Below, piece by piece: positions 24,790 to 34,203 of a stretch of 64,000 nt of DNA (positions are counted from its first letter, which is position 1; the number at the start of each line of letters is the position of its first letter). The DNA lies in contig CALFVF010000020.1 of the NCBI GenBank assembly GCA_937928735.1, forward strand, positions 1 to 64,000, read 5' to 3'. The position numbers and the translations under genes were made by a program. The DNA comes from an uncultured Verrucomicrobiales bacterium. GTDB lineage: Bacteria > Verrucomicrobiota > Verrucomicrobiia > Verrucomicrobiales > Akkermansiaceae. The notes under the pieces are model-generated. The model was given only the letters and a program-made list of their open reading frames with translations, did not search any database and was not told the DNA's origin.

Positions 24790-26340
24790 ATGATTGAGTA
24801 TCAAAGAGACCAACAGCAAACGATCCCTAATTCCGCTGTAAAGATTATTGGCGTCGGTGGCGCGGGTGCCAATATGCTTGATCGAGTCACCTTAGATGGG
24901 ATGGAGGGTGCCGAGCTGCTGAGTCTTCATTGTGATTCCCGCAGCTTAGATCAATCACTAGCCAGTGAGAAAATTCAGCTTGGTAAGGATCTCACCAGAG
25001 GTCTAGGCGCGGGTGGTGATCCCGAAGTGGGTCTGAAGGCCGCCCAAGAGGTAGAGACTGAGATCAGAGACTCTCTTCGAGATCGTAAGATGGTCTTTAT
25101 TTGTGTGGGACTAGGTGGAGGCACTGGTTCTGGTGCAGCACCTCTGGTCGCTCGCCTAGCCAGGGAGGTGGATGCCTTTGTCGCTGTCTTTGCGACCATG
25201 CCATTTAGCTTTGAAGGTAAGCGCCGAAAAGAGCAAGCAGAGAGCGCTCTCAATGAACTATCGGTGCTCGCGAATGCTCTTGTGACCTTTGATAACGGAA
25301 GGATGGGGGAGCTCGTTCTTGCGAAAGCAGGTATTCATGATGCCTTTGCTGCGGCAGATAGAATGGTTTCGGATAGTATTCGTGCTGTCACTCGCATAGT
25401 CACGAGGCCAGGCCTCATTAATGTCGGCCTAGATGATGTCATGTCAGCGCTGAGCTCTAATCGCTCTCGCTGTCTCTTCGGATCAGGTATCGCACATGGT
25501 CAAAATCGGAGCCAGCAAGCACTGAGTAATGCACTCAATAGCCCATTGTTAGATAAAGGCGCTTTGCTGAAAAAGACAGGCACAGCCCTTGTACACATCT
25601 GTGGGGGAGAAGACATGACTCTATACGAAGTAGAGCTACTGATGCGAGACCTAGCGAAACATGTGACAGCGTCTGCTCACATCGTGTTTGGTGCCGCCAC
25701 TGACACCTCAATGGGTGATAGCATGAGCGTCACAATTATTAGCTCTCTGCCAGAAAATGTTTTGTTAGATAGCCCCCCAAGTAGTGTGGTTGTACAGGAA
25801 GAAACCACAGGGCGTGCAGATGAGCCTACTTTTGTAGAAACCCTAAAAGTACCACTCACCTCCGTCGCGGCTCTAGAGCAAGCTCAACCCGAAAAAAGCC
25901 AAAATACGGATAGTTCAGTCAAAGAGACTGTTGATACAAAGACCACGGATAAGCAATCTCATGCCACTGAAGTCTCCGCAGAGACTACAGACATAGAGAC
26001 CAAAGAAGATCTCAAGAACAAGGTAGAGGAGACTCTAGCTGTTCTAAAACAGAAGGAAGAGAATGAGGAGAATGAGGCTAGCGAAGAGAAGGAAGTTGCT
26101 GAATCCAGTGAAGCGGTAGAATCCAGCGAAGCGGAAGAAGAGGCCAATAAAAGCGAGGAAGAACTTAGTGAGGAAGAGCTCAGTGAGGAAGAGCTCAGTG
26201 AGGAAGAAGCCCGAAAAATTTCAGCAGCTCAAGGGGAGCTTAGTTTAGATGGTGGCCCTAAAGGCAAGTTTGAGGGAGAGGTGCCCAATGTGGTCGATGG
26301 AGAAGATCTTGATGTGCCACCCTTTATGAGAAAAAGATAA
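24790..26340 (+). CDS. ftsZ: Cell division protein FtsZ with altered T7 loop and acidic tail
   Basis: Tubulin-like GTPase forming the division ring. 516 aa. GTPase domain at residues 14-320 with IIGVGGAGANML, the signature GGGTGSG (109-115), and the T7 loop TRPGLINVGLDDVMSAL. Here Asp209 of E. coli corresponds to Gly213, with Asp at 215 and 216. NTD is replaced by CDS in the nucleotide loop (SLHCDSRSL). Residues about 335-495 are a Glu-rich linker with SEEEL repeats, longer than usual. The end DVPPFMRKR is the conserved tail that binds FtsA/ZipA-like partners. Neighbours ftsK and a coiled-coil membrane protein point to division. Confidence 0.95.
   Translation: MIEYQRDQQQTIPNSAVKIIGVGGAGANMLDRVTLDGMEGAELLSLHCDSRSLDQSLASEKIQLGKDLTRGLGAGGDPEVGLKAAQEVETEIRDSLRDRKMVFICVGLGGGTGSGAAPLVARLAREVDAFVAVFATMPFSFEGKRRKEQAESALNELSVLANALVTFDNGRMGELVLAKAGIHDAFAAADRMVSDSIRAVTRIVTRPGLINVGLDDVMSALSSNRSRCLFGSGIAHGQNRSQQALSNALNSPLLDKGALLKKTGTALVHICGGEDMTLYEVELLMRDLAKHVTASAHIVFGAATDTSMGDSMSVTIISSLPENVLLDSPPSSVVVQEETTGRADEPTFVETLKVPLTSVAALEQAQPEKSQNTDSSVKETVDTKTTDKQSHATEVSAETTDIETKEDLKNKVEETLAVLKQKEENEENEASEEKEVAESSEAVESSEAEEEANKSEEELSEEELSEEELSEEEARKISAAQGELSLDGGPKGKFEGEVPNVVDGEDLDVPPFMRKR
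26101..26211 (+). repeat. Short tandem repeats in the ftsZ linker
   Basis: Two 18-base copies (26101-26118 and 26119-26136, coding ESSEA-like) are followed by four 15-base units from 26152 to 26211, close to AGTGAGGAAGAGCTC and coding SEEEL. They lie in the acidic unstructured linker, so copy-number change keeps the frame. Confidence 0.8.
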
Positions 26341-26341
26341 A

Positions 26342-27139
26342 TTAAGGATGGTTTGGCCGAAATCGCTCCTTGGTGAGTGCTTTAGTTTGAATACGGTGTG
26401 AGCTGTTATGTGGCGCCTGATTCTTTTTATGAAGCTGTGTGTGATTGTGGCTACTCTTGTGTTTAAAGCGGGTGGTTCGTTTGGTTAAAAAAACGTTAGA
26501 ATGTCGGAGGCGTGAGACCTCTGCCTCAAGAGAAGAGATTTTGGCATGAAGGTAGGGGAGTTGTTCGAGGGCTAATTGTGCTTCCTCAGATCTGGCTAAG
26601 GCGCTTTGTTGTGCAAGTTCTGCAAGTTTTTGCTGATTTTTGGCCTCAAGTTGACTGAGTTGTAGGGCTGACATGGTTTCAGAAATCGTCTTGTCCCCTT
26701 TCTTTTTGGTGATGTAGAGGGCGCGGCGCTGATCCTCTGCAGCTTCTTTGGCGTGTTTATAGCGTTTTAGGAGAAGCTGTGCCTCAGCGTGTTTCCGTTT
26801 GGCTAGCTCTAGGTTTTGCTCAGCGGCGAGGTTGCTTTTATCAAGATCTCGCTGTTTTTGGGTGTATTCTGTCACTAGGGTTTCATAGTGCTGCTTGAGT
26901 GACTCTTGCTCTTCTTTAGCACGTTTTGTTTCAATGGCAGTTTGCTCGAGTTGTTGGGATTGTTTTTTGAGGGATTGTTGCTGCTGATGGAGGTTGTTTT
27001 GTGATGCCTCTATTTGAGAATAGGCCACACTTAACTCATTGTTTCGCTGTTTAAAATAGTACCAGAAGAAAGTCACACTGAGTACCGCTGTGAAGGCAAT
27101 GAGAGAGGTGGTGAGTGGTTTCCAATGAAGTTGTTTCAT
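26342..27139 (-). CDS. Single-pass membrane coiled-coil protein between ftsZ and ftsK
   Basis: Not a recognised family. From the ATG at 27139 it is 265 aa: a short basic head, one membrane helix at about residues 10-29 (TTSLIAFTAVLSVTFFWYYF), then a long coiled coil rich in Gln, Glu, Lys and Ala from about 35 to 215, and a basic His/Lys/Asn-rich tail. The in-frame ATG at 27229 adds a 30-residue head without features; I prefer the internal start. The topology is N-in, coiled coil outside in the periplasm, or the reverse. Its stop is one base from the ftsZ stop (convergent), and ftsK is behind its start, so a divisome-related role is plausible but inferred. Confidence 0.75.
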   Translation of the reverse strand: MKQLHWKPLTTSLIAFTAVLSVTFFWYYFKQRNNELSVAYSQIEASQNNLHQQQQSLKKQSQQLEQTAIETKRAKEEQESLKQHYETLVTEYTQKQRDLDKSNLAAEQNLELAKRKHAEAQLLLKRYKHAKEAAEDQRRALYITKKKGDKTISETMSALQLSQLEAKNQQKLAELAQQSALARSEEAQLALEQLPYLHAKISSLEAEVSRLRHSNVFLTKRTTRFKHKSSHNHTQLHKKNQAPHNSSHRIQTKALTKERFRPNHP

Positions 27140-27430
27140 AATGGTATTTGGGTGCGAATAAGGGGTGAGTTTTTCAGTTGTGTCATAGAGATTATGGCAC
27201 AACTTGTATAGATCGAATAAATTGACCATAAAAGCATTAGATCAATGAGAGCACTCATAATGAGACGCTTCAACTACCCGAATATTCAAAATTTCAATCT
27301 AAGTGGTCTTTGGTATCCATTTAATTAAGATTTCTAAAGAGTTCGATCTTGCAAGAGTGCTCCGAAACGTGGACTCTCTAGTATCTACTTCTGGTGTAAA
27401 TAGAGCAGGGTAGTGAATCAAACAGGATGT

Positions 27431-29974
27431 ATGGCAGCCGCACGTAATACTTCAAAAAAGAAATCAGAGAACCAAGAGCGCCCAGCGTGGTTTAATGAGG
27501 TGGTTGGCACAGTGATGGTGGGTGTTGGATTATTGTTCATTCTCGCCTTAGTGTCATACACACCGAATGATATGCCTATACTAGGGCTTGAATTTGGCCC
27601 GAATAGTGAAGCGACTAAGCCACGAGAAAACTACATTGGAGTGGTGGGTGCTTTATTGGGGTTTGCTCTCTTATTTTTATTTGGAGTGGCAGCTTATTTA
27701 CTGCCTCTGGGGCTAATTTGGCTGGGCTTTGCTTATGCTTTCTTGGATTCTAAGTTAACGTGGCGCTCTCTGATTGGCTGTGTTTGTTTTCTGGTTACGG
27801 GTGCCTGTTTACTCAATGTGCAAACATGGTTTCTCTGGGGTTGGGCAGAGGCCATGTACATTAAGAACCCTGGTGGAGTTATTGGTCAGTTTCTTGGGAC
27901 AAATGTCTTTGAAGCTCTTTTAAATAAACCAGGGGCAATTATTGTTCTCTTGTTAGGTTATCTCGTGGGCATGATCATGCTCACAGGCCTAAATCCGATT
28001 CATTTTGCCAAAGTCTCTTACACTCAGTTTGTAGCATGGCGTGAGCGAAGAAAAATAAACAAGGCGAAACAAAAAGTAAAAGAAGATGAGAGAAAGGAGC
28101 GGAAAGAGGAGCGCGATAAGCGCAAGCTAGAGCGCGAGGAGGCTAAGCTCGAGAAGAAGAAAGAAGTCGAGGAAAAGCGCAGTGAACAATCAAAAACCGA
28201 GAAGGAGAAGAAAAAGCCAGTACCTGAGCCTAAGCCCCAAACAGAACTCCCACTTCGAGAGACTCCTAAGCCCCAGATCATCGATTCCTCGCTGCGTAAA
28301 AAGCCAAGCACTCCTGATAAGTCGAAACCCTTTGAGTCAAAGAAGGATGAATCAGTCAGCCTGAGTACAGACGGTTTTGAGGGCTATGACCTACCAGGTT
28401 TTGACCTACTAGAGTACGATGAATCCGAAGAACCAGAAGTCGGTGCCGATACAGAGGCTCTGATGGCGAACCAGAAAGTCATTGTGGATACTCTCAAAGC
28501 CTTCGGCGTGGAAGTCACCCCCGGTGACATCACCTGTGGCCCTACGATCACACGCTATGAGGTCTACCCGAGCCTGGGACTACGTGTCAGCCGTATCACC
28601 CAGCTCGAAGCCGATATTGCTCGCGCCACCAAAGCGGAGCGAATCAATATACTCGCTCCTATCCCTGGAAAAGACACCGTGGGCATTGAGGTGGCCAATG
28701 ATAACCGAGTTGCCGTGCCTCTGCGAGAGCTCTTGCAGGACGAGTCCTTTACGAGTGCGAAGAAAAAGATCCCACTAGCACTTGGTAAGGATGTCTACGG
28801 GAATACAGTGGTCGGAGATCTAGCAGCTATGCCCCACTTGCTAGTGGCAGGGGCGACTGGAGCTGGTAAGTCCGTTTGTATTAACTCCATTATTACGAGC
28901 ATTCTCTATAAATTTAGCCCTGATGAACTGCGCTTTATCATGGTCGACCCGAAGGTCGTAGAAATGCAGATCTACAGTAAGCTGCCTCACTTGGTCGTGC
29001 CTGTCGTCACCGACCCCGCCAAAGTAGTGGCAGCACTGCGCTGGGTGGTGAATGAGATGGAGAAGCGCTATAAGATTTTTGCGAAATGTGGGGTGAGAAA
29101 CTTCGATGGCTTTAATGGTCGGCCCAGACCAGAAAAAGAAACTCCAGAAGAATCAGAAAGCTCAGATCTTGAGGGCGGTGAGAATCCAGAGGAAGAGCCA
29201 GAACCAGATCTTGAGCAAATCGAATCGATCGCCAGAGCCTTTGAAGATGGTGAGTTAGGCCCTATCGAGAGTGAAGATGATGACTCAGGCCATAGTGGAG
29301 AAGAGGAAATTCCTGATAAGATTCCCTACATTGTTGTGATTATTGATGAGCTCGCAGACCTTATGCAGACAGCCCCTGCGGATGTGGAAATGAATATTGC
29401 CCGTATCGCTCAAAAGGCTCGTGCAGCAGGGATTCACCTTATTATTGCCACCCAAACTCCTCGTGCCGACGTGGTCACGGGGATCATTAAGGCTAACATT
29501 CCTAGCCGTATAGCCTTCCAAGTGTCTTCGTCACTAGACTCTCGCGTGATTTTAGACACGAAAGGGGCTGAGAAATTAGTGGGCAAGGGCGATATGCTCT
29601 ACTTACCACCAGGCTCTGCAAAACTGGAGCGCTCACAGGGTGCCTTTGTCTCTGATGAAGAAGTAGAAGCCATAGTCGAGCATTGCTCCAATCAGACAGA
29701 ACAGTGTTTTGAGACAGCGGTGCAGGAGAGTATCGAGAAGGGTGGAAATGATTCTGGTGGTGACAATGACATGTCAGACGCGGATGAGGAAATACTTACA
29801 AAATGTATCGAAGTGATTCAGCAGGAGCAGAAAGCCTCCACATCATTACTCCAACGCCGTCTCCGCCTAGGCTACACACGAGCAGCCCGCATGATGGATA
29901 TACTGGAAGAAAAAGGCTATGTCGGCCCTGGTGATGGAGCAAAAGCACGTGAAGTTCTCATTGGCGGAGATTAG
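27431..29974 (+). CDS. ftsK: DNA translocase FtsK
   Basis: Membrane-anchored ATPase that pumps chromosome ends through the septum. 847 aa from the ATG at 27431 (a GTG at 27413 is possible). Four to five membrane helices at residues 24-190, a Lys/Glu/Arg-rich charged linker at 203-265, the alpha/beta motor at about 340-740 with Walker A GATGAGKS (474-481) and Walker B YIVVIIDELADLM (633-645), and a C-terminal winged-helix gamma domain (LQRRLRLGYTRAARMMDIL, near 806). A very acidic segment of about 65 residues (564-628) is inserted before the Walker B strand, longer than usual. Lies downstream of ftsZ, separated by a minus-strand gene. Confidence 0.95.
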   Translation: MAAARNTSKKKSENQERPAWFNEVVGTVMVGVGLLFILALVSYTPNDMPILGLEFGPNSEATKPRENYIGVVGALLGFALLFLFGVAAYLLPLGLIWLGFAYAFLDSKLTWRSLIGCVCFLVTGACLLNVQTWFLWGWAEAMYIKNPGGVIGQFLGTNVFEALLNKPGAIIVLLLGYLVGMIMLTGLNPIHFAKVSYTQFVAWRERRKINKAKQKVKEDERKERKEERDKRKLEREEAKLEKKKEVEEKRSEQSKTEKEKKKPVPEPKPQTELPLRETPKPQIIDSSLRKKPSTPDKSKPFESKKDESVSLSTDGFEGYDLPGFDLLEYDESEEPEVGADTEALMANQKVIVDTLKAFGVEVTPGDITCGPTITRYEVYPSLGLRVSRITQLEADIARATKAERINILAPIPGKDTVGIEVANDNRVAVPLRELLQDESFTSAKKKIPLALGKDVYGNTVVGDLAAMPHLLVAGATGAGKSVCINSIITSILYKFSPDELRFIMVDPKVVEMQIYSKLPHLVVPVVTDPAKVVAALRWVVNEMEKRYKIFAKCGVRNFDGFNGRPRPEKETPEESESSDLEGGENPEEEPEPDLEQIESIARAFEDGELGPIESEDDDSGHSGEEEIPDKIPYIVVIIDELADLMQTAPADVEMNIARIAQKARAAGIHLIIATQTPRADVVTGIIKANIPSRIAFQVSSSLDSRVILDTKGAEKLVGKGDMLYLPPGSAKLERSQGAFVSDEEVEAIVEHCSNQTEQCFETAVQESIEKGGNDSGGDNDMSDADEEILTKCIEVIQQEQKASTSLLQRRLRLGYTRAARMMDILEEKGYVGPGDGAKAREVLIGGD

Positions 29975-30074
29975 ACAATGAGTCGCTAGCTGTAGCCTTG
30001 AGAGTTACCAATAATCACTGATTGTCACAAGTAAAACTATCGACAACTCGACACGTTAATCTACTTATTCCTAT

Positions 30075-32123
30075 ATGCCAAATGCTCTAACACATGCGAG
30101 TTCTCTCTACTTACAACAGCATGCAGAGAACCCTGTAAACTGGCTACCATGGGGAGAGGCAGCATTTCAGAAAGCGCAGAGCGAGCAAAAACTCATCTTT
30201 CTCTCTATCGGCTACTCGACTTGTCACTGGTGCCATGTCATGGAGAGAGAGAGCTTCGAGGATCAAGATGTCGCTGATGTACTCAATGCCTCCTATATTT
30301 CTATCAAAGTCGACCGAGAAGAAAGACCCGATGTGGACGCTTCCTATATGGCATTTCTTCAGGCTCTAACAGGATCTGGAGGCTGGCCTATGAGTCTGTG
30401 GCTCACTCCAGATGGAGCGCCCCTCACAGGTGGCACCTATTACCCGAAGCAGAGTACGGGTGGGCGCCAAGGATTTATCGAACTCTGCCAAGAAGTCGCC
30501 CAGTTATGGAAGGAAGACCCACAGCCATTTCTAGAAAGAGGCCAGAAAATTGCGCAGACCCTCCAGCAAAGAGCCGACCAGACTCATGTGAGAGACGTGA
30601 ACCTGAATGTCCCCAAAGACAAACTTGTTGGCTCACTCTTTGAGCAATACGATCCTAACTATGGAGGCTTCGGCCAGAGTCCGAAGTTCCCGAGGCCACC
30701 TCTTCTTCATTTCCTGGGCTATCTCAGCAGCTATGGCGACACAGAGAGCCAGCGAGAATTATGCACTAGAATGTATCGCCAGACCCTTAAGAGAATGCAG
30801 CGCGGTGGCATTATGGATCAGTTAGCAGGTGGCTTTCACCGCTACTCAGTGGATACCTACTGGCACGTACCGCATTTTGAGAAAATGCTCTACGATCAGG
30901 GTCTATTATTGCAGACCTACACCAGAGCTTGGCTCATTACCAAAGACCCAAGCTTCCAGCAAACAGCCCAGCAGCTGCGTGACTATCTACTGGATGAACT
31001 CAGGGATTCACAAGGTGCCTTCCACGCCGGCGAAGACGCGGATAGCCTCTCTGAAGTAGGAGAGATGGAGGAGGGAGCCTATTGGACATGGAGAGATTCA
31101 GAGCTCGATGTGCTAATCAGTGATACGAAAGAGCGAAATATCATTCGGAGCTATTACGATATTAAAGAGAAAGGGAATGCTCGGCCAGAAAGTGACCCCC
31201 ATGGCGAGTTAACACAGAGAAACACCCTGTGGCGTCCGCAGAGTGATCAAGCATTCTGCGAGTCTCATCATCTTCGAGCAGATGAGCTTAAAGACATACT
31301 TCGCAGAGCAAAAGCTACTTTAAAAAGTCATAGAGAGGTGCGCCATAAACCACAGCGAGATGATAAGATTCTGATAGCCTGGAATGCCTATGTGATCGAA
31401 GGCTTGCTATTCTACAGTACCACTTTTTGTTGCAATGAGAGCTACCGTGCCGCTAGAGAAGCTCTAGAGTTCATTCGAGACTTCATGTACCCAGAGAAGC
31501 ATCTTGTGCGTGCGTGGCGCCGAGGAAATAGTACAGAGAAAGCCTACGCGCAGGACTACGCCGCTCTCATATCTGCACTACAGAGAGCTTACCAGACAGA
31601 CGCGAATAAAGAATGGTTAGAATGGGCTCATGAACTCCAGGCCACAATGGATGAAGACTTCTGGGATGAGGAGCGAGGCGGCTACGTGATTGCCTCAATG
31701 AAAAACCAAAATAATCTCCTAGTGATGGTCGAAGACTTCGATGGGCCAGAGCCTTCGACCAATAGCCTCGCAGCGAGTAATTTATGGTATTGGAACATCA
31801 TGGGTTACGAGAAAGATAATGGTCATACTGGTACTGCGCAAAAACTCGAACTAATTCAGAAGCGCACCTCTGGAGCATTGATGGAGAATCCCCAAGCACT
31901 GCCCGCTTACCTCACGACGAGTCTGATGGAGCAGAGAGGCTGGTGTAAAGTGACCTGCTCACTGGAGTCTGCCAGAGCACTCAGAGAGTATGACCTCCCG
32001 CATGTATTCTTTCATTATAAAGAAGAGGTTGGTGACAGCGCCTCAACTTACACGGTCTGCCGAGGTCACAGCTGTTATGAACCCGTGGAGTCTCTCGAGG
32101 ATGTGCTGAAACTACTCCGATAA
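30075..32123 (+). CDS. Thioredoxin-domain protein, YyaL/SPATA20 family (DUF255)
   Basis: A 682-residue protein of the YyaL/SPATA20 family, whose biochemical role is not settled. The N-terminal DUF255 thioredoxin-like domain has a CHWC active site in [16 protein letters not shown] (residues about 47-62) and the conserved [14 protein letters not shown]. The C-terminal part is an (alpha/alpha)6-barrel of the cellobiose-epimerase/glucoamylase-like type, with [36 protein letters not shown] and [10 protein letters not shown]. The N-terminus [20 protein letters not shown] is the family start. No signal peptide. Single gene following ftsK by 100 bases. Confidence 0.93.
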   Translation: MPNALTHASSLYLQQHAENPVNWLPWGEAAFQKAQSEQKLIFLSIGYSTCHWCHVMERESFEDQDVADVLNASYISIKVDREERPDVDASYMAFLQALTGSGGWPMSLWLTPDGAPLTGGTYYPKQSTGGRQGFIELCQEVAQLWKEDPQPFLERGQKIAQTLQQRADQTHVRDVNLNVPKDKLVGSLFEQYDPNYGGFGQSPKFPRPPLLHFLGYLSSYGDTESQRELCTRMYRQTLKRMQRGGIMDQLAGGFHRYSVDTYWHVPHFEKMLYDQGLLLQTYTRAWLITKDPSFQQTAQQLRDYLLDELRDSQGAFHAGEDADSLSEVGEMEEGAYWTWRDSELDVLISDTKERNIIRSYYDIKEKGNARPESDPHGELTQRNTLWRPQSDQAFCESHHLRADELKDILRRAKATLKSHREVRHKPQRDDKILIAWNAYVIEGLLFYSTTFCCNESYRAAREALEFIRDFMYPEKHLVRAWRRGNSTEKAYAQDYAALISALQRAYQTDANKEWLEWAHELQATMDEDFWDEERGGYVIASMKNQNNLLVMVEDFDGPEPSTNSLAASNLWYWNIMGYEKDNGHTGTAQKLELIQKRTSGALMENPQALPAYLTTSLMEQRGWCKVTCSLESARALREYDLPHVFFHYKEEVGDSASTYTVCRGHSCYEPVESLEDVLKLLR

Positions 32124-32183
32124 GCTTCTTTAGCATAATTATGGTTGAAGACAGGAGAGCTCTTGGCTTTTCTGAAGTGAGAC

Positions 32184-33038
32184 ATGAGTTCCCAGCAAAA
32201 GACGATAGGCATTATTGCCGGTAATGGCATTTACCCAGAAACCTTCATAGCAGCAGCTAGGAATCAAGTTCCGGGCGTTCGTCTTGTACTTGCAGGCTTC
32301 CATGATGAGACCAAGGCCGAGCTGAATGAACAAGTCGAGGCCATGGACTGGTTTCGAGTCGGTCAGCTAGGAAAGCTCATTAAATTCTTTAAGAAAGAAG
32401 GGGTGCAGAGTGCCGTGATGGTTGGCCAGATTGCCCCGCGCAATTTATTTGATCTGACTCCTGACATGCGCACCCTCATGATGCTAGCACGGGTAAAAGA
32501 GCGTAATGCAGAGTCCTTGTTTGGAGCAGTCGCTGATGAATTAGAAAAGGACGGCATAGAGCTCATGCTAGCAACCACCTATCTTGAGCATTTACTACCT
32601 GAGGAAGGCCATGTCTGTGGGCCGAAGCTGAAGAAACGCGCTCTTGAGGATGCTCAGTATGGATTTAGAATTGCGAAGGAAACGAGTCGTATGGACATCG
32701 GGCAGAGTGTTGTTGTTCGACATGGCACAGTGCTCGCCGTAGAAGCCTTTGAGGGCACCAATGCCTGTATCGAGAGAGGTGGTCAACTCGGTAAGAAAAA
32801 ACACTGCACCCTTGCGAAAGTATCTAAGCCCAATCAAGACTTACGCTTTGATGTGCCCGTAGTGGGTGCCCTAACAATCGAGGCTTGTGCGAAGGCAGGG
32901 ATCTCAGTGATTGTCTGTGAAGCTGGAAAGACTATGCTGCTAGGCAGAGAAGACCTCCCCGCACTGTGTGACTCGTTAGGCGTGAGCTTACTCGCCCTGC
33001 GTGAGTCTTATACCAACTCAAAAAACTATCTGGTATAA
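32184..33038 (+). CDS. lpxI: UDP-2,3-diacylglucosamine pyrophosphatase LpxI
   Basis: LpxI-type enzyme of lipid A synthesis, hydrolysing UDP-2,3-diacylglucosamine to lipid X and UMP; it replaces LpxH in many bacteria. 284 aa with the DUF1009 pattern: IGIIAGNGIYPETF at residues 8-21, GQLGKLIKFFKKEGVQSAVM near 62, GQIAPRNLFDLTPD, GIELMLATTYLEHLLPEEG near 122, then DIGQSVVVRHGTVLAVEAFEGT near 175. The Asp in FDVPVVG is the conserved late catalytic residue region. It implies a Gram-negative outer membrane. Other lpx genes are not in the window. Confidence 0.93.
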   Translation: MSSQQKTIGIIAGNGIYPETFIAAARNQVPGVRLVLAGFHDETKAELNEQVEAMDWFRVGQLGKLIKFFKKEGVQSAVMVGQIAPRNLFDLTPDMRTLMMLARVKERNAESLFGAVADELEKDGIELMLATTYLEHLLPEEGHVCGPKLKKRALEDAQYGFRIAKETSRMDIGQSVVVRHGTVLAVEAFEGTNACIERGGQLGKKKHCTLAKVSKPNQDLRFDVPVVGALTIEACAKAGISVIVCEAGKTMLLGREDLPALCDSLGVSLLALRESYTNSKNYLV

Positions 33039-33438
33039 TTCGCTAGATCTTTGACGAGATACCATCGTTGTCACCCATCGGAGATGCTCGCATCACCGAT
33101 GGGTTCCGCCTTGATCTCTCACCAAATCTCTTCGCCCTTTCTACTAGTTAGTTTTCCTCATTGGTATTAGGTCTCGACTAGCGCTCTAAGACTTATGAGC
33201 TAGGTAACAGGTTTCAGCGAGTGACTGAGGGCCGTGATTTTGTGTAGATGGACAAAGGTATTTCTACACAGGAAGAGTCGTTTTACCTTCTTTTGCACTC
33301 ATTCTAAGTGAGTTGTGTTCGTTTCTAAAAAAATGAGAAAAAACTCTATTTCTTAAACAAACTCGATTTCGAGTAGCGCTCTTAGTTTCAAAATCTCAAA
33401 AAATGAGATTCTCACAGAACGTATGTAGCTAGCAAAAG
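33039..33438. other. 400-base intergenic region with several hairpins
   Basis: No gene supported on either strand. Features: the ACCCATCGG/CCGATGGGT hairpin at 33073-33104 (probable lpxI terminator), ACTCGA-TT-TCGAGT at 33361-33374, and AATCTCA-AAAAA-TGAGATT at 33392-33410. The last two are within 80 bases of the ABC operon start and may mark its promoter or operator. Confidence 0.5.
33073..33104 (+). terminator. Probable terminator hairpin after lpxI
   Basis: ACCCATCGG (33073-33081) pairs with CCGATGGGT (33096-33104). The loop itself contains GATG-CTCG-CATC, so the helix continues after one A-A mismatch. Downstream bases TTCCGCCTT are only weakly T-rich, so efficiency is uncertain. Confidence 0.5.
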
Positions 33439-34161
33439 ATGATTGAAGTCACTCATTTGACTAAGGAATTCGGGCATAAAAAAGCCGTCAATAATATCTC
33501 GTTTACGGTCGAGAAAGGTGAAGTACTAGGTTTTCTAGGGCCTAACGGTGCTGGCAAATCGACAACAATGCGGATGATCACAGGCTTCATCCCCCCGTCT
33601 TCCGGGGAGATTAAGGTCTGTGGTTATTCACTCCTAGAAGAGCCAGAGAAGGCGAAGAGCTGTATTGGCTATCTCCCTGAGTCAGCCCCTCTTTATCCAG
33701 AAATGACAGTGTATGGATTCTTATCATTTTGTGCGAATATGCGCGGGCTTCGGGGAGGGCAGAAGAAGCAAGCGATCGAGAAAGTAATCGAGACCTGCTT
33801 CTTACAAAAAGTCGTGTATCAGGGCATCGATACACTCTCGAAGGGGTATCAGCATAGAACTTGTCTCGCCCAGGCTCTCATTCACGATCCAGAGGTCTTG
33901 ATTCTCGATGAGCCCACAGATGGTCTAGACCCGAACCAGAAGCACGAGGTAAGAAAGCTTATTCGCCAGCTAGGTGAGGAAAAATCCATTCTCTTCTCCA
34001 CCCATATTCTTGAGGAAGTGGAGGCCGCATGCCACAGAGCTGTGATCGTGGATCTGGGAGACATTGTGGAAGATGGCACTCCAGAAGCTCTGAGAGAAAA
34101 GTCTGGAGATGATTCTCTGCAGACTCTTTTCCGCAAGGTCACAACCACAGAAGTCGCCTAA
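33439..34161 (+). CDS. ABC transporter ATP-binding protein (GldA-like)
   Basis: ATPase of an ABC-2 type exporter, 240 aa. Walker A GPNGAGKSTTMRM (residues 34-46), the Q-loop region YLPESAPLYPEM, signature LSKGYQHRTCLAQALIHDP near 134, Walker B LILDEPTDGLDPNQ near 154, and H-loop STHILEEVEAACHR. The pattern follows the DrrA/GldA group. It is the first gene of a four-gene operon with a permease, a GldG-like auxiliary protein and a DUF4340 protein, the arrangement of Gld-type complexes found well outside gliding bacteria; the substrate is unknown. Confidence 0.92.
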   Translation: MIEVTHLTKEFGHKKAVNNISFTVEKGEVLGFLGPNGAGKSTTMRMITGFIPPSSGEIKVCGYSLLEEPEKAKSCIGYLPESAPLYPEMTVYGFLSFCANMRGLRGGQKKQAIEKVIETCFLQKVVYQGIDTLSKGYQHRTCLAQALIHDPEVLILDEPTDGLDPNQKHEVRKLIRQLGEEKSILFSTHILEEVEAACHRAVIVDLGDIVEDGTPEALREKSGDDSLQTLFRKVTTTEVA

Positions 34162-34203
34162 CGAAGTGTAAAGATTTTAATATCTAATAAAACCGTATTT
34201 GAT

